From the IMG/VR virus record IMGVR_UViG_3300008107_000488, positions 1 to 36,954 of that record: a stretch of 36,954 nt of DNA; one strand, given 5' to 3'. Position 1 is the stretch's first letter, and every line of letters begins with the position of its first letter. Source of the DNA: a virus. The notes beneath the pieces were generated by a model. It saw only the letters and a list, made by a program, of their open reading frames with translations, made no database searches and was not told the DNA's origin. Positions 15,702 through 23,805 of this stretch are shown here, one piece after another. Made by a program: the position numbers and the translations under genes.

Positions 15702-16319
15702 TCAAAAAGGGATCATGTCGTCGTCCAAGTCTTCAGCTACGGCTTTAGGCTTTGCAACTGCTTTAGCAGCAGGTTTAGCAGGGGTACTGGTAGGTGCAGC
15801 TTTAGGTGCATCCCCAAACTCAGAGCCGGGTTCACTTGCTGTTGATGGTGCTTTCACGTATTCAATCAGTTCAGTAACCAACACGTTTTTCAATCGAGCG
15901 AATGTACCAATCTTACCATCGTAATTATCTATACTGATCGCACCGATAGAACCATTTGCAACCAACTTGGTAGTGGTAATATTCACACGACTACCGTCTT
16001 CAAGTTGTTCAAACACTCGAGGTTGATAAATTTCAGGGACAGGTCTACCATCCCCCAACTTGGTATTCTTACGCAGTGTCACGATGTACTGCTTGCGCTG
16101 ACCCTGATAAGGTGCTGGAATCTTGTAGATTTCCTCAAAGTCAGTAGTCTTAACTTGTTTTGCAGGTTGCTTAGGATAAGCAGCATCCCATTCATCTGCG
16201 AAGTCCTCTGTGACTAAAATGCTTGCTTTCCACTCGCTGCCCTTTTCTTCAAGGAAGCACTTGCGGGGTGTATCGACTTGGATAAAAACCAAAGTACCTT
16301 CAATTTTGTTAATAGACAT
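15702..16319 (-). CDS. ssb: Single-stranded DNA-binding protein
   Basis: 205 residues. An OB-fold-like core (GTLVFIQVDTPRKCFLEEKGSEWKASILVTEDFADEW ... RVNITTTKLVANGSIGAISID) is followed by an Ala/Pro/Lys-rich linker (KAAPTSTPAKPAAKAVAKPK) and an acidic tail ending EDLDDDMIPF. That tail mimics the DDDIPF tip of bacterial SSB, so it may recruit host SSB-binding proteins. AAAGGGAA fits the ATG at 16319 better than the one six codons upstream. It coats ssDNA during T7-type replication. Confidence 0.82.
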   Translation of the reverse strand: MSINKIEGTLVFIQVDTPRKCFLEEKGSEWKASILVTEDFADEWDAAYPKQPAKQVKTTDFEEIYKIPAPYQGQRKQYIVTLRKNTKLGDGRPVPEIYQPRVFEQLEDGSRVNITTTKLVANGSIGAISIDNYDGKIGTFARLKNVLVTELIEYVKAPSTASEPGSEFGDAPKAAPTSTPAKPAAKAVAKPKAVAEDLDDDMIPF

Positions 16320-16435
16320 TTTTATATTCCCTTTCATGTGTTAAGGATGTGTTAATTGTGTTTGATAGCTTACCTATCAGCAAACCGTTAAAGCGGTAAC
16401 GGTCAACCGAGTACTTACTGAATTAGTAGGTTGAA

Positions 16436-16789
16436 TTATGTTGTTTTGAAGTATTGTGTAACTACGACTTCTTTTAGTTCAACAAAGAACCACTCTGTAT
16501 ATTCAGCACCGTTGTAGCTCTGATACCAACCATCAAATTGCACAAAGACTTTCTCATCACCTTTGGTAAAGCTGTAGACAGTCCAGAAGTCATCGCCTTC
16601 ACCTTCACCACCGTGTCGTGCTTCGTGATTAAAATTAACACCTAGCTTGTTTAATTCAGCTTTGAACTCTGTCACGCAATCTTCATCCCATTGAGTAACA
16701 TTTGTAAACTCAGAATAGAAAAATTGTCGTTCAACCTCTTTATTATCCTGCGCATCAAACAGTGCTTTAATTTCTTCCTTCAAACTCAT
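16436..16789 (-). CDS. Hypothetical protein
   Basis: 117 residues from MSLKEEIKALFDAQ. Helical start, then a beta-rich and aromatic domain with FNHEARHGGEGEGDDFWTVYSFTKGDEKVFVQFDGWYQSYNGAEYTEWFFVELKEV. That layout is typical of phage proteins of unknown function. AAAGGGA 6 nt before this ATG decides the start. It is coupled to the upstream nucleotidyltransferase-like gene. Confidence 0.72.
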   Translation of the reverse strand: MSLKEEIKALFDAQDNKEVERQFFYSEFTNVTQWDEDCVTEFKAELNKLGVNFNHEARHGGEGEGDDFWTVYSFTKGDEKVFVQFDGWYQSYNGAEYTEWFFVELKEVVVTQYFKTT

Positions 16790-16790
16790 A

Positions 16791-17564
16791 TCAATCCCTT
16801 TCAAGAATATGTTTAACTTTTACAAACTGTTCGGGGTTGTATTCCGCTAGGACTTCAGGGTAGTTGTCAATAGCAAAATCCCTAAACCAACCACTACACA
16901 AAGTAGTGCAGACTTTCTCAAGGCTTTTCATATAAGCCAGTTTACTGCTGCAAGTCCAGTTACTAGGCACTAAGAACCTTTCAACTGAAATCACTTTAGT
17001 TTCTTCAGCTACACAGCGCACTTTGTCTTGGTAACTGAGATTATACCACAAATCTTTGTCGCACCAAACCTTGCTTGTATCCTTCTGTAACTTTATGTAC
17101 AACGGTTTATCATAATACGCCAAAAGCTCATGTAAGTAGTCATGATCGTAAACCTTAGTTACTGCATCGTCAAAGAAGTCAACAACAGATTGTTTCAGGT
17201 TAGGATGACCCTTTGAGAACTCAATGTATGACAGCCTCACCCTGTTTTCATAGTCCTTGTTACAAACCAAGTACTTTGACAAACCATATTTGTGATAGTG
17301 CGTAATGTGCTTACCAAAACTAAGACTGCGCCACAAGTGACTTCGTTTGATAATAGCTAGACCTTCTTCGCACATGACATGAAACCCGTCAAGCAAATGA
17401 CCAGTAGCGTATTTACGCATGTCCCTATTATTCAGGAAATCAGGGTCGTGCCATTCAGTACCAACAATAGCTTCGTCAGAAATAACATCCCAATCCGTAT
17501 CAGGCTTGAGGGTCAAATCTTTTCGCCAGTAAGCCAACGCACGAGAACCGATTAGAACTTTCAT
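16791..17564 (-). CDS. Nucleotidyltransferase-like protein (GSR...DxDxD)
   Basis: 257 residues. The N-terminus has the signature of the DNA polymerase beta / minimal nucleotidyltransferase superfamily: LIGSRALAYW (residues 4-13), then KPDTDWDVIS (residues 20-29) with the D-x-D pair. The rest is helical with many Tyr, His and Lys. Members of this family transfer nucleotides to RNA, proteins or drugs. It lies downstream of two tRNA genes on the same strand and probably the same transcript, which makes RNA a natural but unproven substrate. Confidence 0.6.
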   Translation of the reverse strand: MKVLIGSRALAYWRKDLTLKPDTDWDVISDEAIVGTEWHDPDFLNNRDMRKYATGHLLDGFHVMCEEGLAIIKRSHLWRSLSFGKHITHYHKYGLSKYLVCNKDYENRVRLSYIEFSKGHPNLKQSVVDFFDDAVTKVYDHDYLHELLAYYDKPLYIKLQKDTSKVWCDKDLWYNLSYQDKVRCVAEETKVISVERFLVPSNWTCSSKLAYMKSLEKVCTTLCSGWFRDFAIDNYPEVLAEYNPEQFVKVKHILERD

Positions 17565-17573
17565 ACCACAGCC

Positions 17574-17873
17574 TTAGCATTCTTCGCAGTGCTTCAAAAT
17601 CTGTGTCACACATATGCTGAACAACATTTTCCCAATTCGTGCTGGTTTAAAATCACGTAGACCATACCCGTCAATACACTGATCCCCGATACAAAGAGTC
17701 CAATCTTTATCTCCGATCACAATCATAACATCTTCAGTAAGTTCTGTGCTAACACCTGTTATGGCTTGTTCAGCGTTAGCTGCACCAACCCACAGATCAA
17801 ATCTAATGGCAGTTCCTCTAAGGATTCTAACTTTAGAACCGTCTGATTTTGTGAAGCGCAAATATTTTGACAT
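17574..17873 (-). CDS. Hypothetical protein
   Basis: 99 residues. Beta-rich (SKYLRFTKSDGSKVRILRGTAIRFDLW), with a C-terminal CEEC. No family recognised. It is the first protein gene after the two tRNA genes, with AAAGG before its ATG. Confidence 0.65.
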   Translation of the reverse strand: MSKYLRFTKSDGSKVRILRGTAIRFDLWVGAANAEQAITGVSTELTEDVMIVIGDKDWTLCIGDQCIDGYGLRDFKPARIGKMLFSICVTQILKHCEEC

Positions 17874-17891
17874 AATAACCTTTCTGTTGTT

Positions 17892-17967
17892 TGGTAGGTA
17901 CGCCGGGACTCGAACCCAGAACTGCCCGATTATGAGTCGAGTGTTATAACCATTTAACTAAATACCT
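17892..17967 (-). tRNA. tRNA-Met(CAU), or tRNA-Ile2(CAU) if modified
   Basis: 76 nt including an encoded CCA. Cloverleaf: acceptor AGGTATT / CGTACCT (one mismatch at the inner pair and one G-U), D-stem GTTA/TAAC, anticodon stem CTCGA/TCGGG with loop CTCATAA (anticodon CAU), variable CAGTT, T-arm CTGGG-TTCGAGT-CCCGG, discriminator A. A CAU anticodon means elongator Met unless C34 is changed to lysidine, in which case it reads AUA. Four bases separate it from the Arg tRNA. Confidence 0.88.
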
Positions 17968-17971
17968 GTAT

Positions 17972-18046
17972 TGGTAGGCGGTGGCAGGATCGAACTGCCA
18001 TTGGAATTTTAGAAGAATTCTTTCTTATCCATTAGAAGAACCGCCT
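17972..18046 (-). tRNA. tRNA-Arg(UCU)
   Basis: 75 nt including an encoded CCA. Acceptor AGGCGGT / ACCGCCT is perfect; D-stem TTCT/AGAA; anticodon stem GAATT/AATTC with loop CTTCTAA (anticodon UCU, reads AGA and AGG); variable CAAT; T-arm GGCAG-TTCGATC-CTGCC; discriminator A. AGA/AGG are often rare host codons. Transcribed from the promoter at 18058-18086. Confidence 0.92.
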
Positions 18047-18057
18047 ATGATTTCGCT

Positions 18058-18086
18058 ATTGTATCACTGATTGCTCAGGTTGTCAA
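18058..18086 (-). promoter_or_regulatory. Consensus sigma70 promoter for the tRNA genes
   Basis: Minus strand: TTGACA (18081-18086), 17-nt spacer, TACAAT (18058-18063), with TG one base before the -10. The -35 lies within the 3' end of the NAMPT-like gene. Predicted start about 18050, four bases before the first tRNA. Confidence 0.85.
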
Positions 18087-19580
18087 GTTCTTTGCAACGG
18101 TATCGCGGATTTCAACCAATGAAGTTTCGGTTACGAGATTACCATCAATAAATACCGTTTGCAAACATCCAAACTTCTCTTGTTCCGGTGTTTGTTGGTC
18201 GTGTAATACATACGTATCGTTTTCAAGCTCAACACGCAACAAACCTTTCGCTGACTTTTTAACACCACTATCAGTGATAGGGTCTTTGAACAACTCAACA
18301 CCTTTGCCGTCACATACACTATATGTTGCTTTCATTGCAAACCCGAATGTGTCACGGGTAACGTATTGGTACGTATAGCTACCCACACCAAACACCACGT
18401 TGCAGCTTGCAAAACCCTTTTGCATCAATCGTTGCATGATATCGTTTGCGCGGTCAAGTGTAATGCTGTCGCCATAGATAAGACCAACACGTTCGTTCAA
18501 GACTTTAAAACCTTTGTCAGTGATTGTACCACCGAATGTGTCCCACAGTAACTCTACAGCACCTTTTTGCTCAGGGGTGTTACCACCAAGTTCATGTGAT
18601 GTACCACACAGAATATCAGCAGGGTCACCAGAGTCAGGTCGAAACACTACTTTAGCGAGTCCCAACTCATTAGGTTTACGATCAAGAATCTCTTGTTTCA
18701 ATGATGGTGCTGTTTCAGTCATCACCTTCCAAAAGTCCCAAGTGTCAGAAACGATGCTGACAAGACCTGTTGGTACAACTTCCGTAATCAATCGCTTGAA
18801 AGTTTCACGCTCATTGACTTTACCACCCGCGCACATAACACTGTGCTCAGTAGCAGGGACAGAGCCACCAATGAACGTATCTTCAGCACCATAGTACGCC
18901 TCCAAGAAGTCATAAGAAGGGATTGTGTCACTACCGAGGAAACTAACCAAGTGCCCTGCACAACTTGCTGCATCATGCAGGTTACTCTGACCACGAAGAC
19001 TGAAGTCATGCGCTTGCCACAACACGAAGTCAATAGGTGAACCTGTTTTAACTGCGTAACCAGTCAACATCTTGCGGTACTCAAAAGCAGTAGTTGCCGT
19101 AGTAATTGGCTTCCAGAGCTCATCACTCAACACTGTTTCCAGATAGTTTGTCAACCAAAAGAATTCAGGCTTTGTGTTCTTGATTGTCAGCACAGGAACT
19201 TTAACGGGAACCAAGCTGCCTTCTGGGAGTGCTTTGATTTCAATAGGGAGATAGCCAAGGTCGTGCAAGTCAGCAATGTGCTGAACATCAACAACACCAT
19301 TACCAAGGGACACATCACAACGCTTTTTGTATTTTGCAAGCACCTGATCTTTTGGTTTGTTGAAGAAACCCTCGTTAAAACTGTCAATCAAGAAGTCCTT
19401 GATGAAGCCTTGCAATCCGAAGAAAACTACCTTATCGATTGTTTTACCACCGACAGTAGGCGCAAGTTTGTTACTGCGAGGTGTGAAGTTGCTATAGATC
19501 ATTTCTGTACCTACAGGGTACATAGCTTTGTGACCTACTTTATAGAAGTCGCAAGCGAAGATTGGGTCAATATATGTCAT
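18075..19580 (-). CDS. Nicotinamide phosphoribosyltransferase-like (NadV / Namat type)
   Basis: 501 residues. Homolog of NAMPT, which joins nicotinamide to a ribose pyrophosphate. Visible are the N-terminal CDFYKVGHKAMYP and YSNFTPR, the active-site segments LWQAHDFSLRGQSN and SVPATEHSVM, SDTWDFW, and VFRPDSGDP. In the phage NAD+ reconstitution pathway NARP1 the NAMPT-like enzyme (Namat) uses ADP-ribose pyrophosphate and makes NAD+ directly. The adjacent PRPP-synthetase-like gene fits that pathway. The ATG at 19580 follows AAAGGA; the longer frame start is rejected. Confidence 0.9.
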   Translation of the reverse strand: MTYIDPIFACDFYKVGHKAMYPVGTEMIYSNFTPRSNKLAPTVGGKTIDKVVFFGLQGFIKDFLIDSFNEGFFNKPKDQVLAKYKKRCDVSLGNGVVDVQHIADLHDLGYLPIEIKALPEGSLVPVKVPVLTIKNTKPEFFWLTNYLETVLSDELWKPITTATTAFEYRKMLTGYAVKTGSPIDFVLWQAHDFSLRGQSNLHDAASCAGHLVSFLGSDTIPSYDFLEAYYGAEDTFIGGSVPATEHSVMCAGGKVNERETFKRLITEVVPTGLVSIVSDTWDFWKVMTETAPSLKQEILDRKPNELGLAKVVFRPDSGDPADILCGTSHELGGNTPEQKGAVELLWDTFGGTITDKGFKVLNERVGLIYGDSITLDRANDIMQRLMQKGFASCNVVFGVGSYTYQYVTRDTFGFAMKATYSVCDGKGVELFKDPITDSGVKKSAKGLLRVELENDTYVLHDQQTPEQEKFGCLQTVFIDGNLVTETSLVEIRDTVAKNLTT

Positions 19581-19593
19581 GATGTTTCCTTTC

Positions 19594-20382
19594 TTAAATA
19601 ACTGTAACTTTGTCAGCAACTTCATTGTTCATCAAGTTGCTTGTATAGATTGTACCATAGTATTTCAAAAGTTCGTCTACTCCCTTGCTGAAAATACCAT
19701 GCGTCACGTAAAGGTCGATAGTCGTATCTGGTTGCGCTACTTTGATGACCTGAGCAAGTGCTATGAATGTAGCTCCACCGTCACAAATGTCATCCACAAC
19801 CACAGCAGTACAACCCAAACTATCGTTTAATTCTTGCGTGTATACAACCTTACCATCTTCGCGTGTTTTCTCAAAGCAAACCAACTTTGTATTATAACAA
19901 TCCGCAACCTCTTTAGCCTTCGCTTTTGCACCCTTATCAGGAGCAACGATTGAAGCGTAATCCCCCGCCAACTGAAAATCCTGCTTTCTTTCAATAAAAT
20001 TGATACCAGACTCAGTTAGTAGGGTTTTTGATACATTACTATGCAAGTCTCTAACAACCAATGTCCCAAAGTATGCTGTTGAAAGTAGTTTTACGAACAC
20101 CTCCAACGCGAAGGACTCGCCAGTAGAACAGACACGATCTTGTCGTGCATAAGGTAAGTACGGTAAGTGCAAGGTAACGCCTTCTTTGTAGAACCCTTGG
20201 TGCTTCAGTGCGTTAAGAATGTTTAGCATGTGCATTATGTTGCTTGCATCTACAATTCCAGTTACAAAAACATCTGCGGAAGTACCCTTACGTTCTGACA
20301 GTTTTACACCAACCTCCCCACCGGGGAAAGTCCAAGTTTTGACTTCTACACTAAAGTTGTCGTCAATCACTACTTCGATCAT
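19594..20382 (-). CDS. Ribose-phosphate pyrophosphokinase-like (Prs / Adps type)
   Basis: 262 residues (bacterial Prs about 315). Transfers pyrophosphate from ATP to ribose 5-phosphate or, in Adps of NARP1, to ADP-ribose. Motifs in order: LPYLPYARQDR (73-83), DLHS (112-115), VAPDKGAKAKA (146-156, the catalytic-loop region) and the PRPP-binding VVVDDICDGGATF (194-206), then YVTHGIFSKG. It is immediately upstream of the NAMPT-like gene. Bases 19905-19941 are copied exactly (37 nt) into the RNA ligase gene at 28643-28679. AAAGGA precedes the ATG. Confidence 0.9.
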   Translation of the reverse strand: MIEVVIDDNFSVEVKTWTFPGGEVGVKLSERKGTSADVFVTGIVDASNIMHMLNILNALKHQGFYKEGVTLHLPYLPYARQDRVCSTGESFALEVFVKLLSTAYFGTLVVRDLHSNVSKTLLTESGINFIERKQDFQLAGDYASIVAPDKGAKAKAKEVADCYNTKLVCFEKTREDGKVVYTQELNDSLGCTAVVVDDICDGGATFIALAQVIKVAQPDTTIDLYVTHGIFSKGVDELLKYYGTIYTSNLMNNEVADKVTVI

Positions 20383-20554
20383 ACAGTCCTTTCGTTTCTA
20401 AATTGTCAAACAAATTATGCTTTTCGCACAAAGTAACCCACAAACAATGATACAGCTTTTCTAACTCGGATTCTGGAACTGCTACGTTTTGTTGCATACC
20501 GCTATCTCGGTGAAATTCTAGAACCTGACTGTTCCGATTATACACGAAGTTCAT
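20363..20554 (-). CDS. Small hypothetical protein
   Basis: 63 residues, MNFVYNRNSQVLEFHRDSG.... Not recognised. The 3' end overlaps the start of the PRPP-synthetase-like gene by 20 bp and covers that gene's ribosome-binding site; the 5' end overlaps the upstream gene by 4 bp. Confidence 0.62.
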   Translation of the reverse strand: MNFVYNRNSQVLEFHRDSGMQQNVAVPESELEKLYHCLWVTLCEKHNLFDNLETKGLYDRSSD

Positions 20555-20778
20555 GTCTTCGTTTTCTTAAAGTTGGGGTAGCACCAATCCTTGACGTAAC
20601 CTCCGTCTTGTATACCTTCTGCTGTGCAAAGTACATTCCGGATATTAAGGGGCCAGAAGCGTTTAGCAGAAAGACCAAACGGTGTTTGCTTTGCAAATGT
20701 CTTTGTTACCTCGCCATCGAAATCCAACAGATATACGACTTCTTGTCGTGTAATAAAAGCCCATATGTTATAGAACAT
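20551..20778 (-). CDS. Small hypothetical protein
   Basis: 75 residues, MFYNIWAFITRQEVVYLLDFDGEVTKTF.... Beta-rich N-terminal half and an aromatic C-terminal half (WCYPNFKKTKT). AAGGAGAAATA precedes the ATG. No family recognised. Confidence 0.65.
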   Translation of the reverse strand: MFYNIWAFITRQEVVYLLDFDGEVTKTFAKQTPFGLSAKRFWPLNIRNVLCTAEGIQDGGYVKDWCYPNFKKTKT

Positions 20779-20821
20779 TATTTCTCCTTATTTATCGCTC
20801 AGGGTTTTAAATATCTTGATT

Positions 20822-21306
20822 TTATTTAATCAAGTGAATAATTGCTAGGTAAATCTGACTCATGCATGGGTAGTCGTACCAACGCTTGTTGTCTTTTAAC
20901 GTACTTCGGACATAATTAGGCACTTCGCTCTTCATCATCGTAACCTTTGACTTGGACTTAGCCAATTGCACACCAACTTTCTTGTTGTATTGGTCATCGG
21001 GGTGACAAACAGAGTATTGCACATCAACGTACTTCTGACCCTTGTCCGATTCAGTGAGTACCCAAGTAGTAGAACACCTTGGTAGACTTTATCATTGTAC
21101 TTAAACTCTACTTTTGATTCAGGTTGATTGACCTCTGGCTTGACCAGTTCAAATCGAGAATAGTGCCAAAATTCATCTGGGTGTTCGACAAGCACCACAA
21201 GGTCATCATCGATGCTGCTCACTTTATGAATATGCCCTTCGACTAGGTAGTCAATGCGTCCTTTAATAACTTTCACTTTGTCACCCGCTTTGAATTTGTT
21301 TTCCAT
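20822..21306 (-). pseudogene. Frameshifted KOW/SH3-like phage protein
   Basis: The gene starts MENKFKAGDKVKVIKGRIDYL (KOW/SH3-like, residues 1-55). Near 21061-21085 the coding potential jumps to the -1 frame: the first frame goes on as non-phage-like sequence to 20935, while the other frame continues TTWVLTESDKGQKYVDVQYSVCHPDDQYNKK... to a stop at 20822. Joined by a -1 shift it gives about 161 residues. No classical slippery heptamer is seen at the junction, so a one-base deletion or sequencing error is likelier than programmed shifting. AGGAGAAACACAA precedes the ATG. Confidence 0.65.
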
Positions 21307-21358
21307 TTGTGTTTCTCCTTTATCTAAGAACTTGAAGCAAGGTTGTTTACTTGCTTGT

Positions 21359-21398
21359 TGATGCGTGTATTATACATCGCATTACTAGCGTTGTACAA
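21359..21398 (-). promoter_or_regulatory. Promoter with CATC initiator element (minus-strand copy)
   Basis: Minus strand: TTGTAC (21393-21398), 18-nt spacer, TATAAT (21369-21374), 5 nt, then CATCAACAAGC starting at 21363. Same architecture as the right-arm promoters at 27066, 31466, 33359 and 34133. It drives the segment from the KOW-like gene onward and lies just after the DNA polymerase gene. Confidence 0.75.
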
Positions 21399-21430
21399 TG
21401 GTTGAGTAGGTTGTGTGGTTAATGGCAAAA

Positions 21431-23539
21431 TTAGTGGACTTCCTTCCATGACTTCCCTATCTTACCTTCACCAGTAAGCGGGACTCTGACCTTCAAGAAT
21501 TCGCCAGCTTTAGTGATTGCTTTTTCAATCATGTGGGATACTTCCTCAGCAACCTCTTCTTGGCACTCATATTCCAGTTCATCGTGAAAGTAGCCAATCC
21601 TGCGAACAACAAACCCCTTGTACAAATAATATGGTCTGCGCTTCCCGTCAAAGAGTAACCCACCAAGCCAAGCATCCATGAAGCAACTTGCGTAATCCAT
21701 CGCAATACCACCGCAACTCTGAAAGATGGTGTTCAACAGTGCTGACTTCTTGCGTGTCAATAGAATTCTACCATCAATTGCAGGAAGGTACTTGGACTTA
21801 CCCGCAGATTGCCAGTAATTCTCAAGACTATCCTTCAACTTTGCTGTGCCTGGGTTAGCTTCCCAGAAAGCGTCAGAAGCTATTTTACCGTGTTTTTCTG
21901 GCAAGCCAAGGGTAGAGGCCACCTTCGGTGCTCCAGCGCCGTACATCAATGCGTAGTACCCATTCTTGGATTTACTACGATATGGCTTCCACTTTGGGCT
22001 TTCCTTGTCAAAGTCTGGACTATTGAAATACTCTGGAATCCATGAATGAACATCACCATAGAAAGCTACACAGTTCTTTGAATGCACATCCCCATCCAGT
22101 AGTTCCCTCGCTGTCTCACCACCATCATAGCGATAACAGTAATGCCCCTGCACGCGACCCTCAAGCGCGGCAGCGTCACCTGCTGCAATTAGAAACCCAT
22201 CTTCTGAAGTCCACAAGTCCCTGAACTCGTAGCCCAATAGTACTTTGGGATCGGCTTTTGGCACGTTCACAACGACCTTGTGCTTCTGCCTATGCGTGCT
22301 TGCAATACCCGTCCTACCAGCACCAATTCGACCGTCATACTGCAATCTTGGGTTGTTAATCCAACTGTTCAATACAGATTGACGATTCCGCAATGATAAC
22401 CACTTAACAATTTGACGGATCAAATCACCTTCCATAGCTTCAAGATTTGGGCACAATTTGCCAGTCTCTTGTAGTTTAGGTGTAGTATGAATCAATTTGC
22501 CACGGGCATCACGTTCAGGCTTGCCACTAGCATCACGTTTGAAGTTGAATAATGTAGGCTTCCAACCAGATTCCAGTAACCAATCTTTAAGTTGGTCTTG
22601 GTTAGCCATTTGCATAGGTAACTTAACGTCAAGCAACAGCCCCGCAGTAGGTTCATATTCCTTACCGTAAAACAACCAAGCATCGCCTTGCTGAACTGCA
22701 TTGTGCTTCTCAGCGAACTTAATCCAGCTTGCTGCAAGGCTACCATCTTTTTTAAATGGCTTTGTAGGCATTGTATAGAACTGTTGCTCAGTCTTCTTCA
22801 AGTCCCTTGGTGGCAACTTAGGCTCAACGTCAGCACGAATTCCCTCCATCATACCTTCAATGCGGATAGCTAAGGCTTTGGCTTTATCAACGTCAAACTT
22901 CCAACCAGATAACTCTTGGCAGGACATGAGGTAGAATGACTTCTGGCCTGATTTGAAGTGCTGTGGACGCTCTGTAACATCCCAATCTTTGTAGATTGAA
23001 ACCCACTCTGAAATCAAATACAAATAGGTTTTCTTACCCACAAGCGTGTCGCGCTGACAGTAAGTATCCATTAATGGGTGATGCTTCTGGAACTCAGCGC
23101 CTTCTGGTGCATCAGCAGTAAGCCCACCTACTTTAATCAATTCTTCTCGGAAATCAATCTTATGCAATCCGACTCGTTCCCCAAAGTCAGCAAGACTGCT
23201 ACCCTGTCGATCAGGATTGAGATACATTGATAGGTAAAAGGTATCAACAAAGTTGACTTCCTTGCCGAACATTGTATCTGGGCCTACAGTAAATTCAACA
23301 CCTAGAATGAAGTGCAATACGAAAATATCATACCCAAGACCATTGTGGAAAGTAATATTGGGTTTGTCGTACTTATCTACCCATTTCTTTAACTTGGAGT
23401 GCGCCTGTGAGTCATTGAAAGGATTAATGGTTTCCTTTTCATCGCTATCCAAATCTTCTAGGCAAATTGTCCAAATATTATTAGCCTCAAATACAAAACC
23501 ATCTGCTTCAATGTCAATTGAAAAGCCATTGTGAACCAT
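21431..23539 (-). CDS. DNA polymerase, family A, T7 gp5-like
   Basis: 702 residues (T7 gp5 has 704). The 3'-5' exonuclease domain has all three motifs: DIEADG (Asp9, Glu11), HNGLGYDIFVL and CQRDTLVG. The polymerase domain has motif A AAGDAAALEGRVQGHY, motif B RSKSKNGYYALMYGAG and motif C GYFHDELEYEC, with metal-binding Asp in motifs A and C. Motif A reads LEGR where LELR is usual. AAAGGA sits before the ATG. It replicates the phage genome with the primase-helicase encoded just upstream; T7 gp5 uses host thioredoxin, and whether this one does cannot be seen. Confidence 0.95.
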   Translation of the reverse strand: MVHNGFSIDIEADGFVFEANNIWTICLEDLDSDEKETINPFNDSQAHSKLKKWVDKYDKPNITFHNGLGYDIFVLHFILGVEFTVGPDTMFGKEVNFVDTFYLSMYLNPDRQGSSLADFGERVGLHKIDFREELIKVGGLTADAPEGAEFQKHHPLMDTYCQRDTLVGKKTYLYLISEWVSIYKDWDVTERPQHFKSGQKSFYLMSCQELSGWKFDVDKAKALAIRIEGMMEGIRADVEPKLPPRDLKKTEQQFYTMPTKPFKKDGSLAASWIKFAEKHNAVQQGDAWLFYGKEYEPTAGLLLDVKLPMQMANQDQLKDWLLESGWKPTLFNFKRDASGKPERDARGKLIHTTPKLQETGKLCPNLEAMEGDLIRQIVKWLSLRNRQSVLNSWINNPRLQYDGRIGAGRTGIASTHRQKHKVVVNVPKADPKVLLGYEFRDLWTSEDGFLIAAGDAAALEGRVQGHYCYRYDGGETARELLDGDVHSKNCVAFYGDVHSWIPEYFNSPDFDKESPKWKPYRSKSKNGYYALMYGAGAPKVASTLGLPEKHGKIASDAFWEANPGTAKLKDSLENYWQSAGKSKYLPAIDGRILLTRKKSALLNTIFQSCGGIAMDYASCFMDAWLGGLLFDGKRRPYYLYKGFVVRRIGYFHDELEYECQEEVAEEVSHMIEKAITKAGEFLKVRVPLTGEGKIGKSWKEVH

Positions 23540-23565
23540 AAAATCCTTTCTTTTAAATTTAGCCC

Positions 23566-23799
23566 TTATTGTAGCACACTTTTAGAACTATCTACTTGAA
23601 CTCCGACAGACTGATTACTAATCGGATAGATGGTTTCGAGCACATAGTTAGACAACTTGTTATAAGATTCAGGTGACAAGCCATCTTTATACTTCTCAGC
23701 AAGTTTCCTACCGTATGCTTCTTTAACTTCCTTGTATCTGTAGTATGCCGACATGGGGTCATCAAAGTACCCAAACAAAGGTGTCAAGTTTACAAACAA
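23566..23799 (-). CDS. Small hypothetical protein between helicase and polymerase
   Basis: 77 residues: FGYFDDPMSAYYRYKEVKEAYGRKLAEKYKDGLSPESYNKLSNYV..., helical and charged. Not recognised. Its position between the two core replisome genes suggests an accessory role. Only a weak ribosome-binding site is present and it starts 6 bp after the helicase stop, so translation is probably coupled. Confidence 0.62.
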   Translation of the reverse strand: MFVNLTPLFGYFDDPMSAYYRYKEVKEAYGRKLAEKYKDGLSPESYNKLSNYVLETIYPISNQSVGVQVDSSKSVLQ

Positions 23800-23805
23800 A
23801 CATAG

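Noticed and set aside
20935-21100. Programmed -1 frameshifting in the KOW-like gene.
   Set aside because: No X-XXY-YYZ heptamer or downstream pseudoknot is visible at the frame change; a one-base deletion or sequencing error explains it better.
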